DNA from: Brevundimonas sp. | GTDB taxonomy: Bacteria; Pseudomonadota; Alphaproteobacteria; Caulobacterales; Caulobacteraceae | NCBI RefSeq assembly: GCF_004210735.1 | Contig: NZ_SDZL01000010.1 | Coordinates: forward strand, 1 to 58,120 | DNA: 58,120 nt | Direction: 5' to 3' | Shown: piece after piece, positions 39,703 to 49,900 of the stretch | Position numbering within the stretch: position 1 is the first letter of the stretch | How the letters are laid out: each line of letters starts with the position of its first letter | Notes under the pieces: generated by a model | The model's input: the letters and a program-made list of their open reading frames with translations, nothing else | The model's database searches: none | What the model was told of the DNA's origin: nothing | Translations under genes and position numbers: made by a program

Positions 39703-40169
39703 CCCACCACCTGCCTGACCAGCTGATCGCCACCCTGGACATCGTCGCCTCGGCAGCGAGCGATCTGCAGGACCCGTGGTGGATCTATGGCGGTGCGGCC
39801 ATGGCGCTGGCGGGGCTCGAAGATCTGCACGTCCCCGATGTCGATATCCTGGCCAGCCCCCGCGACGCCCGCGCCCTGATCGAGGCGCTGCACGGCCGGC
39901 TGTCGGAAGATCCCGGCGAGGGCCTGTTCCGCTCGCAGGTGTTCGGCCAGATCCTGACCACGCCCGTTCCCATCGACGTCATGGCCGAGATGGATGTGCG
40001 CGACGGCGGCGACTGGGCGCGCGTCGGCTTCCACACCCGCATGCCGGTCGATGTGGACGGCGCCGTCGTCTTCATCCCGACCATCGGCGAACAGATCGCC
40101 ACCTGCCGCCTGTTCGGCCGCCCCAAGGACCTGGAGCGGGCGGCGCGCCTCGAGACCCTGATCCACTGA
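39699..40169 (+). CDS. Nucleotidyltransferase-fold protein between queA and tgt
   Basis: A 156-aa protein with the minimal nucleotidyltransferase signature: GG at 31-32 ([12 protein letters not shown]), D47 and D49 (VPDVDIL) and a third Asp at 93 (VPIDVMAE). That is the full catalytic carboxylate set of the pol-beta superfamily. There is no second domain. ATG 39699 overlaps the queA stop and its own stop overlaps the tgt start, so expression is coupled to queuosine insertion. Relatives include antitoxin- or antibiotic-type nucleotidyltransferases (family knowledge), but the context suggests an RNA or nucleotide substrate tied to queuosine. That role is inferred; no function is assigned. Confidence 0.78.
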   Translation: MTHHLPDQLIATLDIVASAASDLQDPWWIYGGAAMALAGLEDLHVPDVDILASPRDARALIEALHGRLSEDPGEGLFRSQVFGQILTTPVPIDVMAEMDVRDGGDWARVGFHTRMPVDVDGAVVFIPTIGEQIATCRLFGRPKDLERAARLETLIH

Positions 40170-41281
40170 TGCCCTTCCCGTTCCAGATTTCCGCCACCGA
40201 AGGCCGCGCCCGCACAGGTGTGCTGAAGACCGCGCGCGGCGACATCCGCACCCCCGCCTTCATGCCGGTCGGCACCGCCGCGACGGTCAAGGCGATGACG
40301 GTCGATCAGGTGAAACAGACCGGGGCCGACATCCTGCTGGGCAACACCTATCACCTGATGCTGCGTCCCGGCCCGGAGCGGATGCAGCGCCTGGGCGGCC
40401 TGCACAATTTCATGCGCTGGGACAAGCCGATCCTGACCGACTCGGGCGGCTTCCAGGTCATGTCCCTGTCGGGCATTTCGAAACTGACCGAGGAGGCCGT
40501 GACCTTCTCCAGCCATATCGACGGCTCCAAACACGTCCTGACGCCGGAACGGTCGATCGAAATCCAGGCCGACCGCCTGGGCTCGGACATCGTCATGCAA
40601 CTGGACGAATGCGTCGCCTGGCCCGCCGAGGAAAAGCGCGCCCGAGAGGGGATGGAACTGTCCGCCCGCTGGGCCGTGCGCTCGAAAAACGCCTTCGGCA
40701 CGCGCGACACGCAGGCCCTGTTCGGCATCCAGCAGGGTTCGACCTATGAAAACCTGCGCCGCGAAAGCTCGGACCGGCTGCAAGAGATCGGCTTCGACGG
40801 CTACGCCATCGGCGGCCTGGCCGTCGGCGAGGGTCACGAGGCGATGTGCGAGGTGCTGGACTATGCGCCCGAGTTTCTGCCCAAGGACCGCCCGCGCTAT
40901 CTGATGGGCGTGGGCAAGCCCATCGACCTGGTTGAGGCGGTGTATCGCGGCGTCGATATGTTCGATTGCGTCCTGCCGACCCGCGCCGGGCGCCATGGTC
41001 AGGCCTGGACCTGGGACGGGCCGATCAACATCAAGAACGCCCGCTTCGCCGAGGATCAGGATCCTCTTGATCCCGGCGTCCCCTGCCCGGCGTCACAGGA
41101 CTATTCAAAGGCCTATCTGCATCACCTGATCCGCGCCGATGAGATTCTGGGAAAGATCCTGCTGAGCTGGCACAACATCGCCTTCTTCCAGGCCCTGACG
41201 GCGGCCATGCGTGAGGCGATCAGCGAGGGCCGGTTCGAGCAATTCCGGCGCGACTTCCGCACCCGCCACCTGAAGGTCTGA
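40169..41281 (+). CDS. tgt: tRNA-guanine transglycosylase with degenerate zinc site
   Basis: A 370-aa TIM-barrel enzyme that swaps G34 for preQ1 in GUN-anticodon tRNAs. [12 protein letters not shown] carries the general base Asp, and [15 protein letters not shown] holds the nucleophile Asp region. The zinc subdomain is unusual. Of E. coli ligands C302, C304, C307 and H333, only C306 and H335 are present (VPCPAS then SWHNIAFF); positions 304 and 309 are Val and Ser. The rest ([17 protein letters not shown]) is normal, so the frame is intact. It starts in overlap with the nucleotidyltransferase-like gene. Confidence 0.95.
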   Translation: MPFPFQISATEGRARTGVLKTARGDIRTPAFMPVGTAATVKAMTVDQVKQTGADILLGNTYHLMLRPGPERMQRLGGLHNFMRWDKPILTDSGGFQVMSLSGISKLTEEAVTFSSHIDGSKHVLTPERSIEIQADRLGSDIVMQLDECVAWPAEEKRAREGMELSARWAVRSKNAFGTRDTQALFGIQQGSTYENLRRESSDRLQEIGFDGYAIGGLAVGEGHEAMCEVLDYAPEFLPKDRPRYLMGVGKPIDLVEAVYRGVDMFDCVLPTRAGRHGQAWTWDGPINIKNARFAEDQDPLDPGVPCPASQDYSKAYLHHLIRADEILGKILLSWHNIAFFQALTAAMREAISEGRFEQFRRDFRTRHLKV

Positions 41282-41287
41282 CTCGCC

Positions 41288-41863
41288 TCAGCGCGGCGAG
41301 GGCCAGTTGATCCCGCGCGGCCGGTACCAGCCCGGGGCGGCCGGTGGGGCGCAGTTCCGCTGCATGCCGATCCCCTTCAGGAAGGCGCGGCGCATCCGCC
41401 CCGCCTGGATCGCCGCCTGTACATGTTTGCTGTGCTGGTCCGCGCCCGACAGGCGGCGAATCCAGGTGCGGCCGGGAATGAAGTCGGTGGTCGTGTCGCG
41501 AATGGCGTCCAGCGCCGCCTTGGCCGCCGCATCGGCCGCCCGTTCGCTGAGGTAAGAGCCGTCCTGGGCCGGCGGCTCGTCCGTGTCGGGACCCAGCGCC
41601 TCGTTCAGACGCGCCACCTCGGCCCCGATGGTGGAACACTGGTTCAGGTTGCGCAGGTCATAGGGATTGGCTTCGGCCTGCAGCAGCACGGTCGGAATCT
41701 GCTGACGCCGCAGATTGAAATCGTCCAGCGGTGCGGTCGCCGCCGCCCCCGCGCCGGCCGCCACGGTCTGCACGCTTTCGCCCGCCGAACGGGCGGCGTT
41801 GCAACCGGCCAAGCCGGCCACAAGGGTCAGAAGGACAGACGGGAAAAGGCGACGGCGGCTCAT
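41288..41863 (-). CDS. Hypothetical lipoprotein
   Basis: A 191-aa protein with a lipoprotein signal (VAGLAGC, Cys21). The mature region is Ala-rich near the start (SVQTVAAGAGAAATAPLDDF) and then has a conserved-looking core around NPYDLRNLNQCSTIGAEVARLNE and DFIPGRTWIRRLSGADQHSKH. The end is Pro-rich with GWYRPRGINW. I do not recognise the family. A start at ATG 41863 is clear. It lies beside another exported Ala-rich protein gene (41915-42364) on the same strand, and the two may be expressed together. Confidence 0.8.
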   Translation of the reverse strand: MSRRRLFPSVLLTLVAGLAGCNAARSAGESVQTVAAGAGAAATAPLDDFNLRRQQIPTVLLQAEANPYDLRNLNQCSTIGAEVARLNEALGPDTDEPPAQDGSYLSERAADAAAKAALDAIRDTTTDFIPGRTWIRRLSGADQHSKHVQAAIQAGRMRRAFLKGIGMQRNCAPPAAPGWYRPRGINWPSPR

Positions 41864-41914
41864 CCGTCGCCTTAAACCACGTCAGCGTCGCGCCTCAAAG
41901 ATCGCGGCTATGGA

Positions 41915-42364
41915 TCAGCACGGGCGAACCGCAGAAATCCTCTGAAGGTGATCCAGACGCTGCGTCTGGGGCGTATTCACCGGCTCGACCTGAGGGGCCG
42001 GCGCGCCGCCCCCGCCGGTCGCGATCTCGTTCGCCACGCTGCTGGCGGCGTTGGCCGCGACCGCCGCGCCGGCGTTCTCCAGCGATCCGCCGTAGGCCAG
42101 GCTGCCGGCGCTACGGGCCAGGCCCGACAGCAAGCCCCGTCCCACTCGGCCCGCCGTCTGGCGCGTCTGGGCGCTGCGTTGCGCCTGCTGCTGCTGGCGC
42201 TCGACCTCGGCGGTCAGAGTGTTGATCTCGGTGGCCAGGGCTTCGCAGGTCGCCTCGTTGTCACCGGGACGAACCACGGCATAGGACTGGGCGGCGGCGG
42301 CGAAGGGCGCCGAAACGACAGCCGTGGCGAGGATCAGGGCGATAGGGTTGGCGAAGGCTTTCAT
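41915..42364 (-). CDS. Hypothetical secreted protein
   Basis: A 149-aa protein from ATG 42364, chosen because it opens with a signal peptide (MKAFANPIALILATAVVSAP, cleavage near AAAAQ). It contains a helical segment rich in Gln and Glu (TLTAEVERQQQQAQRSAQ), then Gly/Ala-rich stretches (GRGLLSGLARSAGSLAYGG) and ends in RPC. Single Cys residues sit near positions 40 and 149. No known domain. The Gly/Ala segment suggests membrane association after export. It is upstream of the 41288-41863 lipoprotein gene. Confidence 0.72.
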   Translation of the reverse strand: MKAFANPIALILATAVVSAPFAAAAQSYAVVRPGDNEATCEALATEINTLTAEVERQQQQAQRSAQTRQTAGRVGRGLLSGLARSAGSLAYGGSLENAGAAVAANAASSVANEIATGGGGAPAPQVEPVNTPQTQRLDHLQRISAVRPC

Positions 42365-42478
42365 GGTCAGGACCTTGTGATGGACTGACCGTCTCCATCG
42401 TCCTTCAGCCGCCTTCGCCGCCAACGGTTTGCGACCAGCGCTACCCTGCTTGCGACAAGGAAACTGTCACGCTTCGTC

Positions 42479-43255
42479 TCAGGTCTTGGCGCTTTCCAAC
42501 GGCACGCCCAAGGCCGACGCGACCCGCTTGGCGTAGCTGGGGCCGACCTCGATCATGGCGCCGTCGTGCGAATGCAGGCGCGTAACGCCGCTGTCGTTAC
42601 GCTCGATCCGCGCCACCGTATCGGGACGGACAAAGGCGGACCGATGGACGCGCAGCAGGTTTTCGGGATTTAGCCGCCGTTCCAGCTCAGCCATGGTGAT
42701 GCGCAGGATGTGGCTGTTGGTGTCGGTGTGCAGCAAGGCGTAGTCGCGCGCCGCCTCAATCCGCAAGATCTGATCGACAGGCACCCGCAGGAAACCGTCC
42801 CGCTTGCGAATCCAGAACTCATGCTCGTAACCGGTTTCAACCGGCGGCCGAACGGTTTGGGTCGCGCTGACTGTACCCGCCCCGCCTGTGGGTGACCGGC
42901 GACGTCGAGCGCGCTGGATCGCTTCTTCGAGACGATCCTGTTTGACGGGCTTCAACAGATAGTCTGCCGCATCAACCTCAAAGGCCTCAGTCGCGAAGTC
43001 GGCGAAGGCTGTGACGAAGATGACTTCCGGCGCGTTCGGGCCCTGCAATTCGCGGGCGATCTCAAGGCCGGTGCGGCCCGGCATCTGGATGTCCAGCAGC
43101 AACAGATCAGCCGGCGTGCATTCGGCGAGGCTCATCGCCTCCTCGCCATTGGTGGCGGAGCCCACGATCTCGATATCGCTGAAGGCCGCCAGCGACAGAC
43201 GCAGGCGTTCCAACGAGACCGGCTCGTCATCTGCGATAAGCACCCGCAGGCTCAT
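42479..43255 (-). CDS. LytTR-type response regulator
   Basis: A 258-aa response regulator. The receiver domain (1-120) has D55 as phosphoacceptor (LLLLDIQMPG), with DDE near the N-terminus and K in LLKPVKQ. The C-terminal LytTR DNA-binding domain (about 145-245) shows FLRVPVDQILRIEAARDYALLHT and LLRVHRSAFVRPDTV. It pairs with the histidine kinase gene immediately upstream on the same strand (43352-44512). Binding sites are unknown. LytTR systems often control envelope, metabolite uptake or virulence genes. Confidence 0.92.
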   Translation of the reverse strand: MSLRVLIADDEPVSLERLRLSLAAFSDIEIVGSATNGEEAMSLAECTPADLLLLDIQMPGRTGLEIARELQGPNAPEVIFVTAFADFATEAFEVDAADYLLKPVKQDRLEEAIQRARRRRSPTGGAGTVSATQTVRPPVETGYEHEFWIRKRDGFLRVPVDQILRIEAARDYALLHTDTNSHILRITMAELERRLNPENLLRVHRSAFVRPDTVARIERNDSGVTRLHSHDGAMIEVGPSYAKRVASALGVPLESAKT

Positions 43256-43351
43256 ACGTCCTTACGCCCCCGTTCAGCAGCTCGGCTCTATCGTTACCCG
43301 CCGTTTGCTCAATGGCAATGCTGCATCGCAGACTTGCGGATGACCGTTTGT

Positions 43352-44512
43352 TCAGATTCCGTCAGCCAGGATCAACGGAATATCAATCTCGGCGCGAAAA
43401 CCCGCGCCTGCAGGTCCTGCCACAAAGGCCGCTGTTTCGCCGAAACGAAGGGCCACGCGCGCACGGACGGCGTTCAGCCCCACGCCTGCGCCGGGCCTGG
43501 GCAAGGCGCCCGACCGTGGCAGGATAGCGCCGCCATCGACCACGCTCAGGATCAGACGATCCACTTTGCGACGAGCGATGATACGCACGCTTACCGGCCC
43601 CATCGACGGTTGGACCGCGTATTTCATCGCATTCTCGACCAGCGGCTGGAGTAGCAGATTGGGAACCATCGCGCCCGCCACCTCCGGTGCGCAATCGACA
43701 TCCAGGATCAGCTTGTCACCGAAGCGAACGCTTTCAACCGCCAGATAGGCGTCCAGAATCGACAACTCCTCGGCCAGGGATACGTCCTGCCCTGCATCTA
43801 TATCGATCGTCGCTCGCAGGAACTCCGATAGATTCTGGGTCATCCGGTCTGCGTCGGCGTTCCGTCCCGACAGAATCAGAGAGGACAGCGCAGACAGGGC
43901 GTTGAACATGAAATGCGGATTTAACTGCAAACGCAGCACCCTCAGCTCCGATCGCAACGCCGCCGTTTCGCCTTCGACCAGCAGGAGATGCTGTTCTCGC
44001 ACTCGCCGGTTCGCGAAAGTCACCCAGAAGAGTGCGGCATTGGTCGCGTAGATGCTCATGTAGACCAGCGCGACCTTTGCCAATGAAGGCGGCGAGTAGT
44101 CGGGCATGGTGGTGGGTGTGAAGGCGTGAATGACGAACTGGCCGCTGTAGTCCGCGACCATCTGTATGATGCCTGCCGCGATCACTGCCGATATGATGCC
44201 AACCATGGCCAGCCATGCGGGCCGCCTCGCCATCGCCCTGAAAATAACGAACAAGGCGCCGGCCACGGCAACGCCCGTCACCAAGCCAAAAGCAATAGTT
44301 CCATACTCGCCGATTGCGCGGGCATAGCCGGCCAGAACGCTCAGCATCGAGGTCAGCAGGGCGACGAACACCCACAATACCGCTGACAGCAGCAGGGCGG
44401 CGCGCGGTTCCGGCGAAATCTCGAACGGCGCAGTCACCCAGCGCTGGATAGCGACAAGGCCGGACGTCCCAGAAAGCGCTTTAGTCTCTTCGATCGATTC
44501 TGATCGGATCAT
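43352..44512 (-). CDS. LytS-type sensor histidine kinase paired with the LytTR regulator
   Basis: A 386-aa membrane kinase from ATG 44512; an earlier TTG at 44566 is possible. Four or more hydrophobic segments cover residues about 38-165. H200 in LQLNPHFMFNAL is the phosphoacceptor of the His_kinase family, and LLLQPLVENAMKYA and PGAGVGLNAVRARV are the ATP-binding boxes. The partner regulator gene starts 96 bases downstream. It is paralogous to the unpaired kinase at 22238-23311 in its catalytic region (shared NPHF-FNAL and ESVRFGD/ERVRFGD). The signal is unknown. Confidence 0.9.
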   Translation of the reverse strand: MIRSESIEETKALSGTSGLVAIQRWVTAPFEISPEPRAALLLSAVLWVFVALLTSMLSVLAGYARAIGEYGTIAFGLVTGVAVAGALFVIFRAMARRPAWLAMVGIISAVIAAGIIQMVADYSGQFVIHAFTPTTMPDYSPPSLAKVALVYMSIYATNAALFWVTFANRRVREQHLLLVEGETAALRSELRVLRLQLNPHFMFNALSALSSLILSGRNADADRMTQNLSEFLRATIDIDAGQDVSLAEELSILDAYLAVESVRFGDKLILDVDCAPEVAGAMVPNLLLQPLVENAMKYAVQPSMGPVSVRIIARRKVDRLILSVVDGGAILPRSGALPRPGAGVGLNAVRARVALRFGETAAFVAGPAGAGFRAEIDIPLILADGI

Positions 44513-44628
44513 CGCCTGGTTCCGTGGCGTCAGGACCCATGGATTAGAATGCACAGCATTCGCCAACCACCGCTTTGCGACGAGCCTGTCCAGAAATGAG
44601 ACGAAAAAACCAATAACATCGGTGGAGA

Positions 44629-44705
44629 TGGTACGTCCCCTGGGGCTCGAACCCAGGACCCCCTGATTAAAAGTCAGGTGCTCTAACCAACTGAGCTAGG
44701 GACGC
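44629..44705 (-). tRNA. tRNA-Lys (anticodon TTT)
   Basis: On the minus strand the gene opens with GCGTCCC at 44705 and closes with GGGACGT, then discriminator A and an encoded CCA (44631-44629). The D-arm GCTC-AGTTGGTTA-GAGC, anticodon loop CTTTTAA (TTT) and T-loop GGGTTCGAGCCCC are all canonical. Acceptor pairing is complete apart from a G-U first pair. Confidence 0.96.
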
Positions 44706-44876
44706 GCCGTATCGTCCCGAAGGACGAGGCCGAAATGCCGGTGCGCGCCTTCTGTTGCATCCCGCGCGGCGGGTCAAGACTTGTTCCGTCACTCAGTGGC
44801 TTCGCAATCCAATCACCGCTATGGAACAGGGACCTGACCGGCACGTTTGCCACCCAGTCCCGGGGAGTGACCCACT

Positions 44877-45134
44877 ATGAATCGCCTTCTTCTCGCGCTC
44901 GCCCTGGGAGCGGCCGCCGTGCTCGCCGGCTGCGAAGATCCCGCACCCTATGACGACACCGAGACGGCTCCGGCTCCGCTGGAGTCCGAAGCCCCCGCCG
45001 CCGCGGATTCCGCTGAACCGGCCGCCGCGCCTGCGGTCACGGATGCGCCGCCCGCCGACACTTCGGCCCTGCCGCCTGACCAGCGCTCGTCCGAGCAGAC
45101 CGTCCAGCCTGAAAGCGAAACGCTCTTCTACTGA
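44877..45134 (+). CDS. Small acidic lipoprotein
   Basis: An 85-aa protein with a lipoprotein signal (AAVLAGC, Cys19) and a low-complexity mature part rich in Ala, Pro, Glu and Asp (APAPLESEAPAAADSAEPAA). There is no folded-domain motif. GGGGAG sits about 9 bases before ATG 44877. It stands 47 bases upstream of tamA in the same direction and may be cotranscribed. It is probably an outer- or inner-membrane tether with a disordered tail; function unknown. Confidence 0.75.
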   Translation: MNRLLLALALGAAAVLAGCEDPAPYDDTETAPAPLESEAPAAADSAEPAAAPAVTDAPPADTSALPPDQRSSEQTVQPESETLFY

Positions 45135-45181
45135 GCCGACCCGCGTACCCGCAGCCTGTTCCCGCTGACGAAGGTTTGAGT

Positions 45182-46972
45182 TTGACGTCGAGGCCCCGCC
45201 TGTTTCTAGCTGGACTGACGCTGTGCGCCGCGATCGCGTCGACCGCGTCGGCCGAACAACGCGCCCAGATCCGGGGTCAGCTCGACGCCGAACTGCGCCG
45301 CCAGCTGGAACGCGCCGTAGGCGAGGTCGACGCGCCGCCGTCCAACCGGTTCGAGGCTCGCCGCCGCGCGCGCGGCGCGGCCGAGGCGGCCGAGGCCCTG
45401 CTGCGGTCCGAAGGCTACTATCAGCCCGTGATCGAGGATCAGGTCGAGGGCGAGGACACGCCCGTCGCCATCGTCAACGTCACGCCGGGACAGCGTTTCC
45501 TGCTGGCCACGCCCGATGTGCGCTGGGTTGAACCCGAGCCCGACTCCGTCTCCGCCGCCGCAGCCATTTCGGAAATCGGGCTGAAGCCCGGCGACCCCGG
45601 CCGGGCGGTCGATGTGATCGCGGCCGAGGGGCGGCTGGTGTCGGGCCTGAACCGCCGTGGCTATGCCGACGCCCGCGCGGAGCCGCGTCGGGTGGTGGTC
45701 GATCACGCCGCCTTCTCGGTCCAGCCGACCTACAATATCGCCTCGGGCCGACTGGTGACGCTGGACGGCATCCGCCTGCGCACGCGCGGACCGACCAATC
45801 CTGACTGGGTCGCGGGACTGGCTCCGTGGGAAAGCGGCGATCGCTACGATCCCGAACAGGTGGCCGAGCTGGAGCGGCGCCTGCTCGAGACCGGCGTCTA
45901 TGACGGCGTCGGCGTGGCTCTGGCCGCCGCCGACCAGACGCTGGAGGACGGCAACCGCCCGGTCATCGTCACCCTGGCCGACCGGCCGCGCCGCATTCTC
46001 GAGGCGGGGGCCACCTTCTCCACGTCCGAGGGGTCGGGCGTCGATTTCATCTGGACCAACTACAACCGCTTCGGCCGCGCCGACACCCTGCGCTACGAGG
46101 CGCGGCTGGCCAGCGTCGACAGTCGCCTGGGGGCTGATCTCAGCCTGCCGCACTGGCGCCGTCCGGGTCGGACGCTGAAGCTGTCCGCCGCCCTGGTGAA
46201 CGAAGACACCGACGCCTACGAGCGGTCGGCTCTCGCCCTGGCCGCAGATCTGCAACAACGACTGGGTCGCACCTCCTACTTCAGCTATGGCGTGGGTCTG
46301 GACGCGGGCCAGTACACCGAAAACCGCTTCGATCCCGTCAGCCAGGCGCCCGTGACGCTGGATCGCGATCTGGTGATCCTGACCGGACGCGGCAGCGCCT
46401 ATATGGACCGCTCCAACGACCCGCTGAATCCGACCCAGGGCTGGCGCCTGACGGTGTCGGCCCAGCCGACCGCCGTGGCGGGCGAGGATACGGTCTTCTT
46501 CCTGCGCGCCGAGAGCCAGCTGTCCGCCTATCTGCCGCTGCAGGAGGGCGCCCGCACTGTGCTGGCGGGCCGGGTCCGCATCGGCTCCATCGTCGGCGGG
46601 GACGAACTGACCGTGCCGTCGGACCGCCTGTTCTATTCCGGCGGCGGCGGTTCGGTTCGGGGCTATGAGTATCAGGGCATCAACCCGCGCCTGCCTGACA
46701 ACACCCCGCGCGGCGGCCTGTCACTGGTCGAGGCGTCGATCGAATTGCGCCGCGAAATCGGCCGCAACTTCGGCGCCGTCGCCTTCCTCGACGCCGGCTC
46801 GGTCGGGTTCGAGGAAACGCCCAACCTTGATCGCGTCCGCTACGGCGCGGGTCTCGGCGTGCGTTACAAACTGCCCTTCGGCCCGATCCGGGCCGACATC
46901 GCCATCCCGCTGGACAAGCGCGAGGGTGACGCCGAGTTCCAGGTCTATGTCAGCATCGGGCAGGCGTTTTGA
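45182..46972 (+). CDS. tamA: Autotransporter assembly complex outer-membrane component TamA
   Basis: A 596-aa Omp85-family protein. The start is TTG 45182 with GAAGG six bases upstream; a TTG at 45176 is too close to that site. A signal peptide (cleavage near TASAE) is followed by POTRA domains over residues about 20-270 (VINVTPGQRFLL-type strands) and a C-terminal barrel with the conserved GGGSVRGYEYQGI and a final IGQAF ending in Phe. With TamB it helps insert outer-membrane proteins. The stop overlaps the tamB start (TTGA). Confidence 0.9.
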   Translation: MTSRPRLFLAGLTLCAAIASTASAEQRAQIRGQLDAELRRQLERAVGEVDAPPSNRFEARRRARGAAEAAEALLRSEGYYQPVIEDQVEGEDTPVAIVNVTPGQRFLLATPDVRWVEPEPDSVSAAAAISEIGLKPGDPGRAVDVIAAEGRLVSGLNRRGYADARAEPRRVVVDHAAFSVQPTYNIASGRLVTLDGIRLRTRGPTNPDWVAGLAPWESGDRYDPEQVAELERRLLETGVYDGVGVALAAADQTLEDGNRPVIVTLADRPRRILEAGATFSTSEGSGVDFIWTNYNRFGRADTLRYEARLASVDSRLGADLSLPHWRRPGRTLKLSAALVNEDTDAYERSALALAADLQQRLGRTSYFSYGVGLDAGQYTENRFDPVSQAPVTLDRDLVILTGRGSAYMDRSNDPLNPTQGWRLTVSAQPTAVAGEDTVFFLRAESQLSAYLPLQEGARTVLAGRVRIGSIVGGDELTVPSDRLFYSGGGGSVRGYEYQGINPRLPDNTPRGGLSLVEASIELRREIGRNFGAVAFLDAGSVGFEETPNLDRVRYGAGLGVRYKLPFGPIRADIAIPLDKREGDAEFQVYVSIGQAF

Positions 46973-49900
46973 CCGACGAATCGCCCATCGAATCCCCGCC
47001 GGAATCGGCGCCTGACACACCCGCCAAGCTTGAGCGGCGCAAGCGCACGCGCCTGCAACTGATCGCCTTCGTCGGCGGGATCGTGGTCGCATCCCTGATC
47101 GCCCTGACGCTGGTCCTGGCCATCGGCGGGCGCATGTATCTGGTCTCCGGTCCCGGCCGCGACCTGATCACCAGCTTCGTCGCGGGCAAGAAGATCGGCC
47201 GCTATGGCCATATCAATGTCGAGGGCCTGCGCGGCGATCTGTTCGACGACTTCACCCTGGAACGCGTCACCGTCACCGACGCCAAAGGCGTCTGGCTGGA
47301 GGCGCGCAATGTTCGTGTCGACTGGTCCTACTGGCCGCTGGTCACCCGCCGGTTCCATGCGTCCGACATCAGCGCCGACGTCATTCGCGTGATCCGTCGC
47401 CCGGACGTCGAGCCCTCGACCGAGCCGCCCAAACCGTCGCCTCTGAGCATCGACATCGACCGCTTCGCCGCCAACGTCGAACTGCTGGAGGGCTTCAGCA
47501 AGGAATACGGCCGCTGGAAGCTGGACGGATCGGCCAAGGTTCCCCGTTCGGGCCTCAAGGACGCGCGCATCAACGCCTACAGCCTGAACCGGCCGGGCGA
47601 CTTCCTGCGCGTCGCCGCCACCTTTGGTGGGCCGCTGGACGACCTGCGCCTGAACCTGCGCGCCAACGAGGCCCAGGGCGGCCCTATCGCCGGTGCGCTG
47701 GGCTATTCCCCGGACCAGCCCTTCTTCGCCAGCGCCGTCATCAATGACGAGGTGGTCAACGCCGTCGTCCGCACCGGAACCTTCACCCCGCTCACTGTTC
47801 GCGGGCGGCTGGACCCGGCGGGATCGCGCGTCTCGGGCTATTTCGACTTCAGCGGTTCGGACCTGCTGCAGCCGTTCGTCGAACGCGTCGGCCGCACCGC
47901 CCGCTTCGGCTTCGCCACTGTTCCGGACAAGGTGCGCAAGGATTATCGCGGCGTCGGCTGGGTGCTGACCGCCGACAACCTGACCTCCTCGGCCAGCGGC
48001 ATGATCCGCACTTCGGATCGCACTGCGCCGAACGGCGTCGCGCTGGAGATCACCACCCCCTCGCTGCACCGCCTGATCGACATGAATCTGGCGGGGCCCG
48101 CCGCCTATACCGGCGTCTTCACCGGCGACGCCAAACGCTGGAAGCTGGCCGGCAGCGCCAGCTTCCTGAACGCCGACATCGCCAGCTATCGCGCGACCCG
48201 CCTGTCCGGTCCGGTCAGCATCGTCGTCAATGACGGCGCCATGGAGATCGAGACCGACCTGCGGGCTGCGGGCGGTTCGACCGACGGCGTGATCGGCGGC
48301 TTGTTCGGCGCCACACCGCGTCTCCAGCTGACCGCCGCGCGCTCGGGCGACGGCGTGATCCTGTTCCGGAACCTGGACCTTCAGGGTCAGGGGCTGACGG
48401 TAAAGGGGACGGGCTCTCGCGCGCTGACCGGTGGTCTCGCCTTCCGGGGTCAGGCCGCTGTGACCGACGCCGGCCGCATCTTCAAGGGCGGCAAGGGGTC
48501 GTTCTCCGGCCCGATCCAGGCGCGCTGGGCGCGTTCGGGCGCGCCTTGGGTCATCACCTATGACGCCCGCGGACGGGGCCTGTTCATCGGCCAGGACGAG
48601 GCTGACCGCCTGCTGGGCCGCACCCCCCGCCTGCAACTGACCGGCAGCTTCAAGGGCAGCGAGTTCGCGGTGAACGACGCCCGCCTGACCGCGGCCTCGG
48701 GCGGGGCTCACGCCAGGGGTATCATCGGCACGGACGGCCGCCTGCGCCTGGCGCTGAACTGGAACGCGCGCGGCCCGTTCGCCGTCGGCCCGATCGAGGC
48801 GGACGGCGCGATGAAGGGCGACGGCGCCCTGACCGGCACCCTGTCGCGTCCGCGCATCGACCTGCGCGCCGCCTTCGACACCCTGTCCGCCGGGGCGTTG
48901 ACGATGACCCAGGCCGATCTGGTGCTCAGCTTCCGCAAGGGGGCCGACGCCTCTGACGGGCGCATCGCCCTCAGCGGCGCCTCCAACTATGGTCTGGCCC
49001 GCGCCTCGGGGAATTTCTTCCTGGGCGGGCCGCGCATGCGGCTGACCGATGTGGACCTGGACGCGGGCGGCGTGACCGCGCGCGGCGCCGTGGCCCTGTC
49101 CAACCGCTTCCCCTCCAGCGCCGACCTGACCTTCACCGCCCGCCCCGGCGCCTTCCTCTCCTCCGGCACGGCCGAGGGCCGCGTGCGCCTGACCGAGGGC
49201 GCGGGCGATGAAACCGCCATCCTGGACGTCAGCGGCCAGAACGTCCGACTGGCCGGCTCGACCTGGGTCATTCGCAAGCTGGACCTTTCCGGGCGTGGCA
49301 CGCTGGAGCGCCTGCCCTTCACCCTGTCGGCTGACGTGGGTGGCGCGACACCGGTCCAGTTCAACGGCACGGGCGTCTATTCCCGCGACGGCCGCGCACA
49401 AAGCATCGCCCTGCGTGGCGGGGGGCGCGTTCGCGAGGTCGCCTTCACCACCCGCACCCCGGCCATCATCGCCCTGAACGGCGACGAGCGCGTGGCGCGG
49501 GTCGACCTGGGCGTCGGCGGCGGCGTCCTGCTGGGCGAGCTGCGTCAGGACGCGCGTGCCGCCGTGATCGAGGCCCAGCTGACCGGCGTCGATCTGGGCT
49601 CGCTGGCGCCCGATCTTCGCGGCCGGGCGACCGGACGCGTGTCACTGCGCGGCGCAGGCGACGATCTCAGCGGCTCGGCCAACCTGACCCTGCAACAGGT
49701 GCGCAGCGTTGACGCCCCGCGCGGTTTGGCCGTCGACGGCGCCGTCAACGCCACGCTGGAAGGCGACGTCCTGCGTATTCAGGCCAGCGCCCGCGATTCC
49801 GAAGCGGTGCAGGCGTCGGCCGATCTGACCCTGCCGGTCGAGGCTTCGGCCGCGCCGCTGCGTCTGGCCATCGCCCGCACCCGTCCGATGTCGGGCGAGG

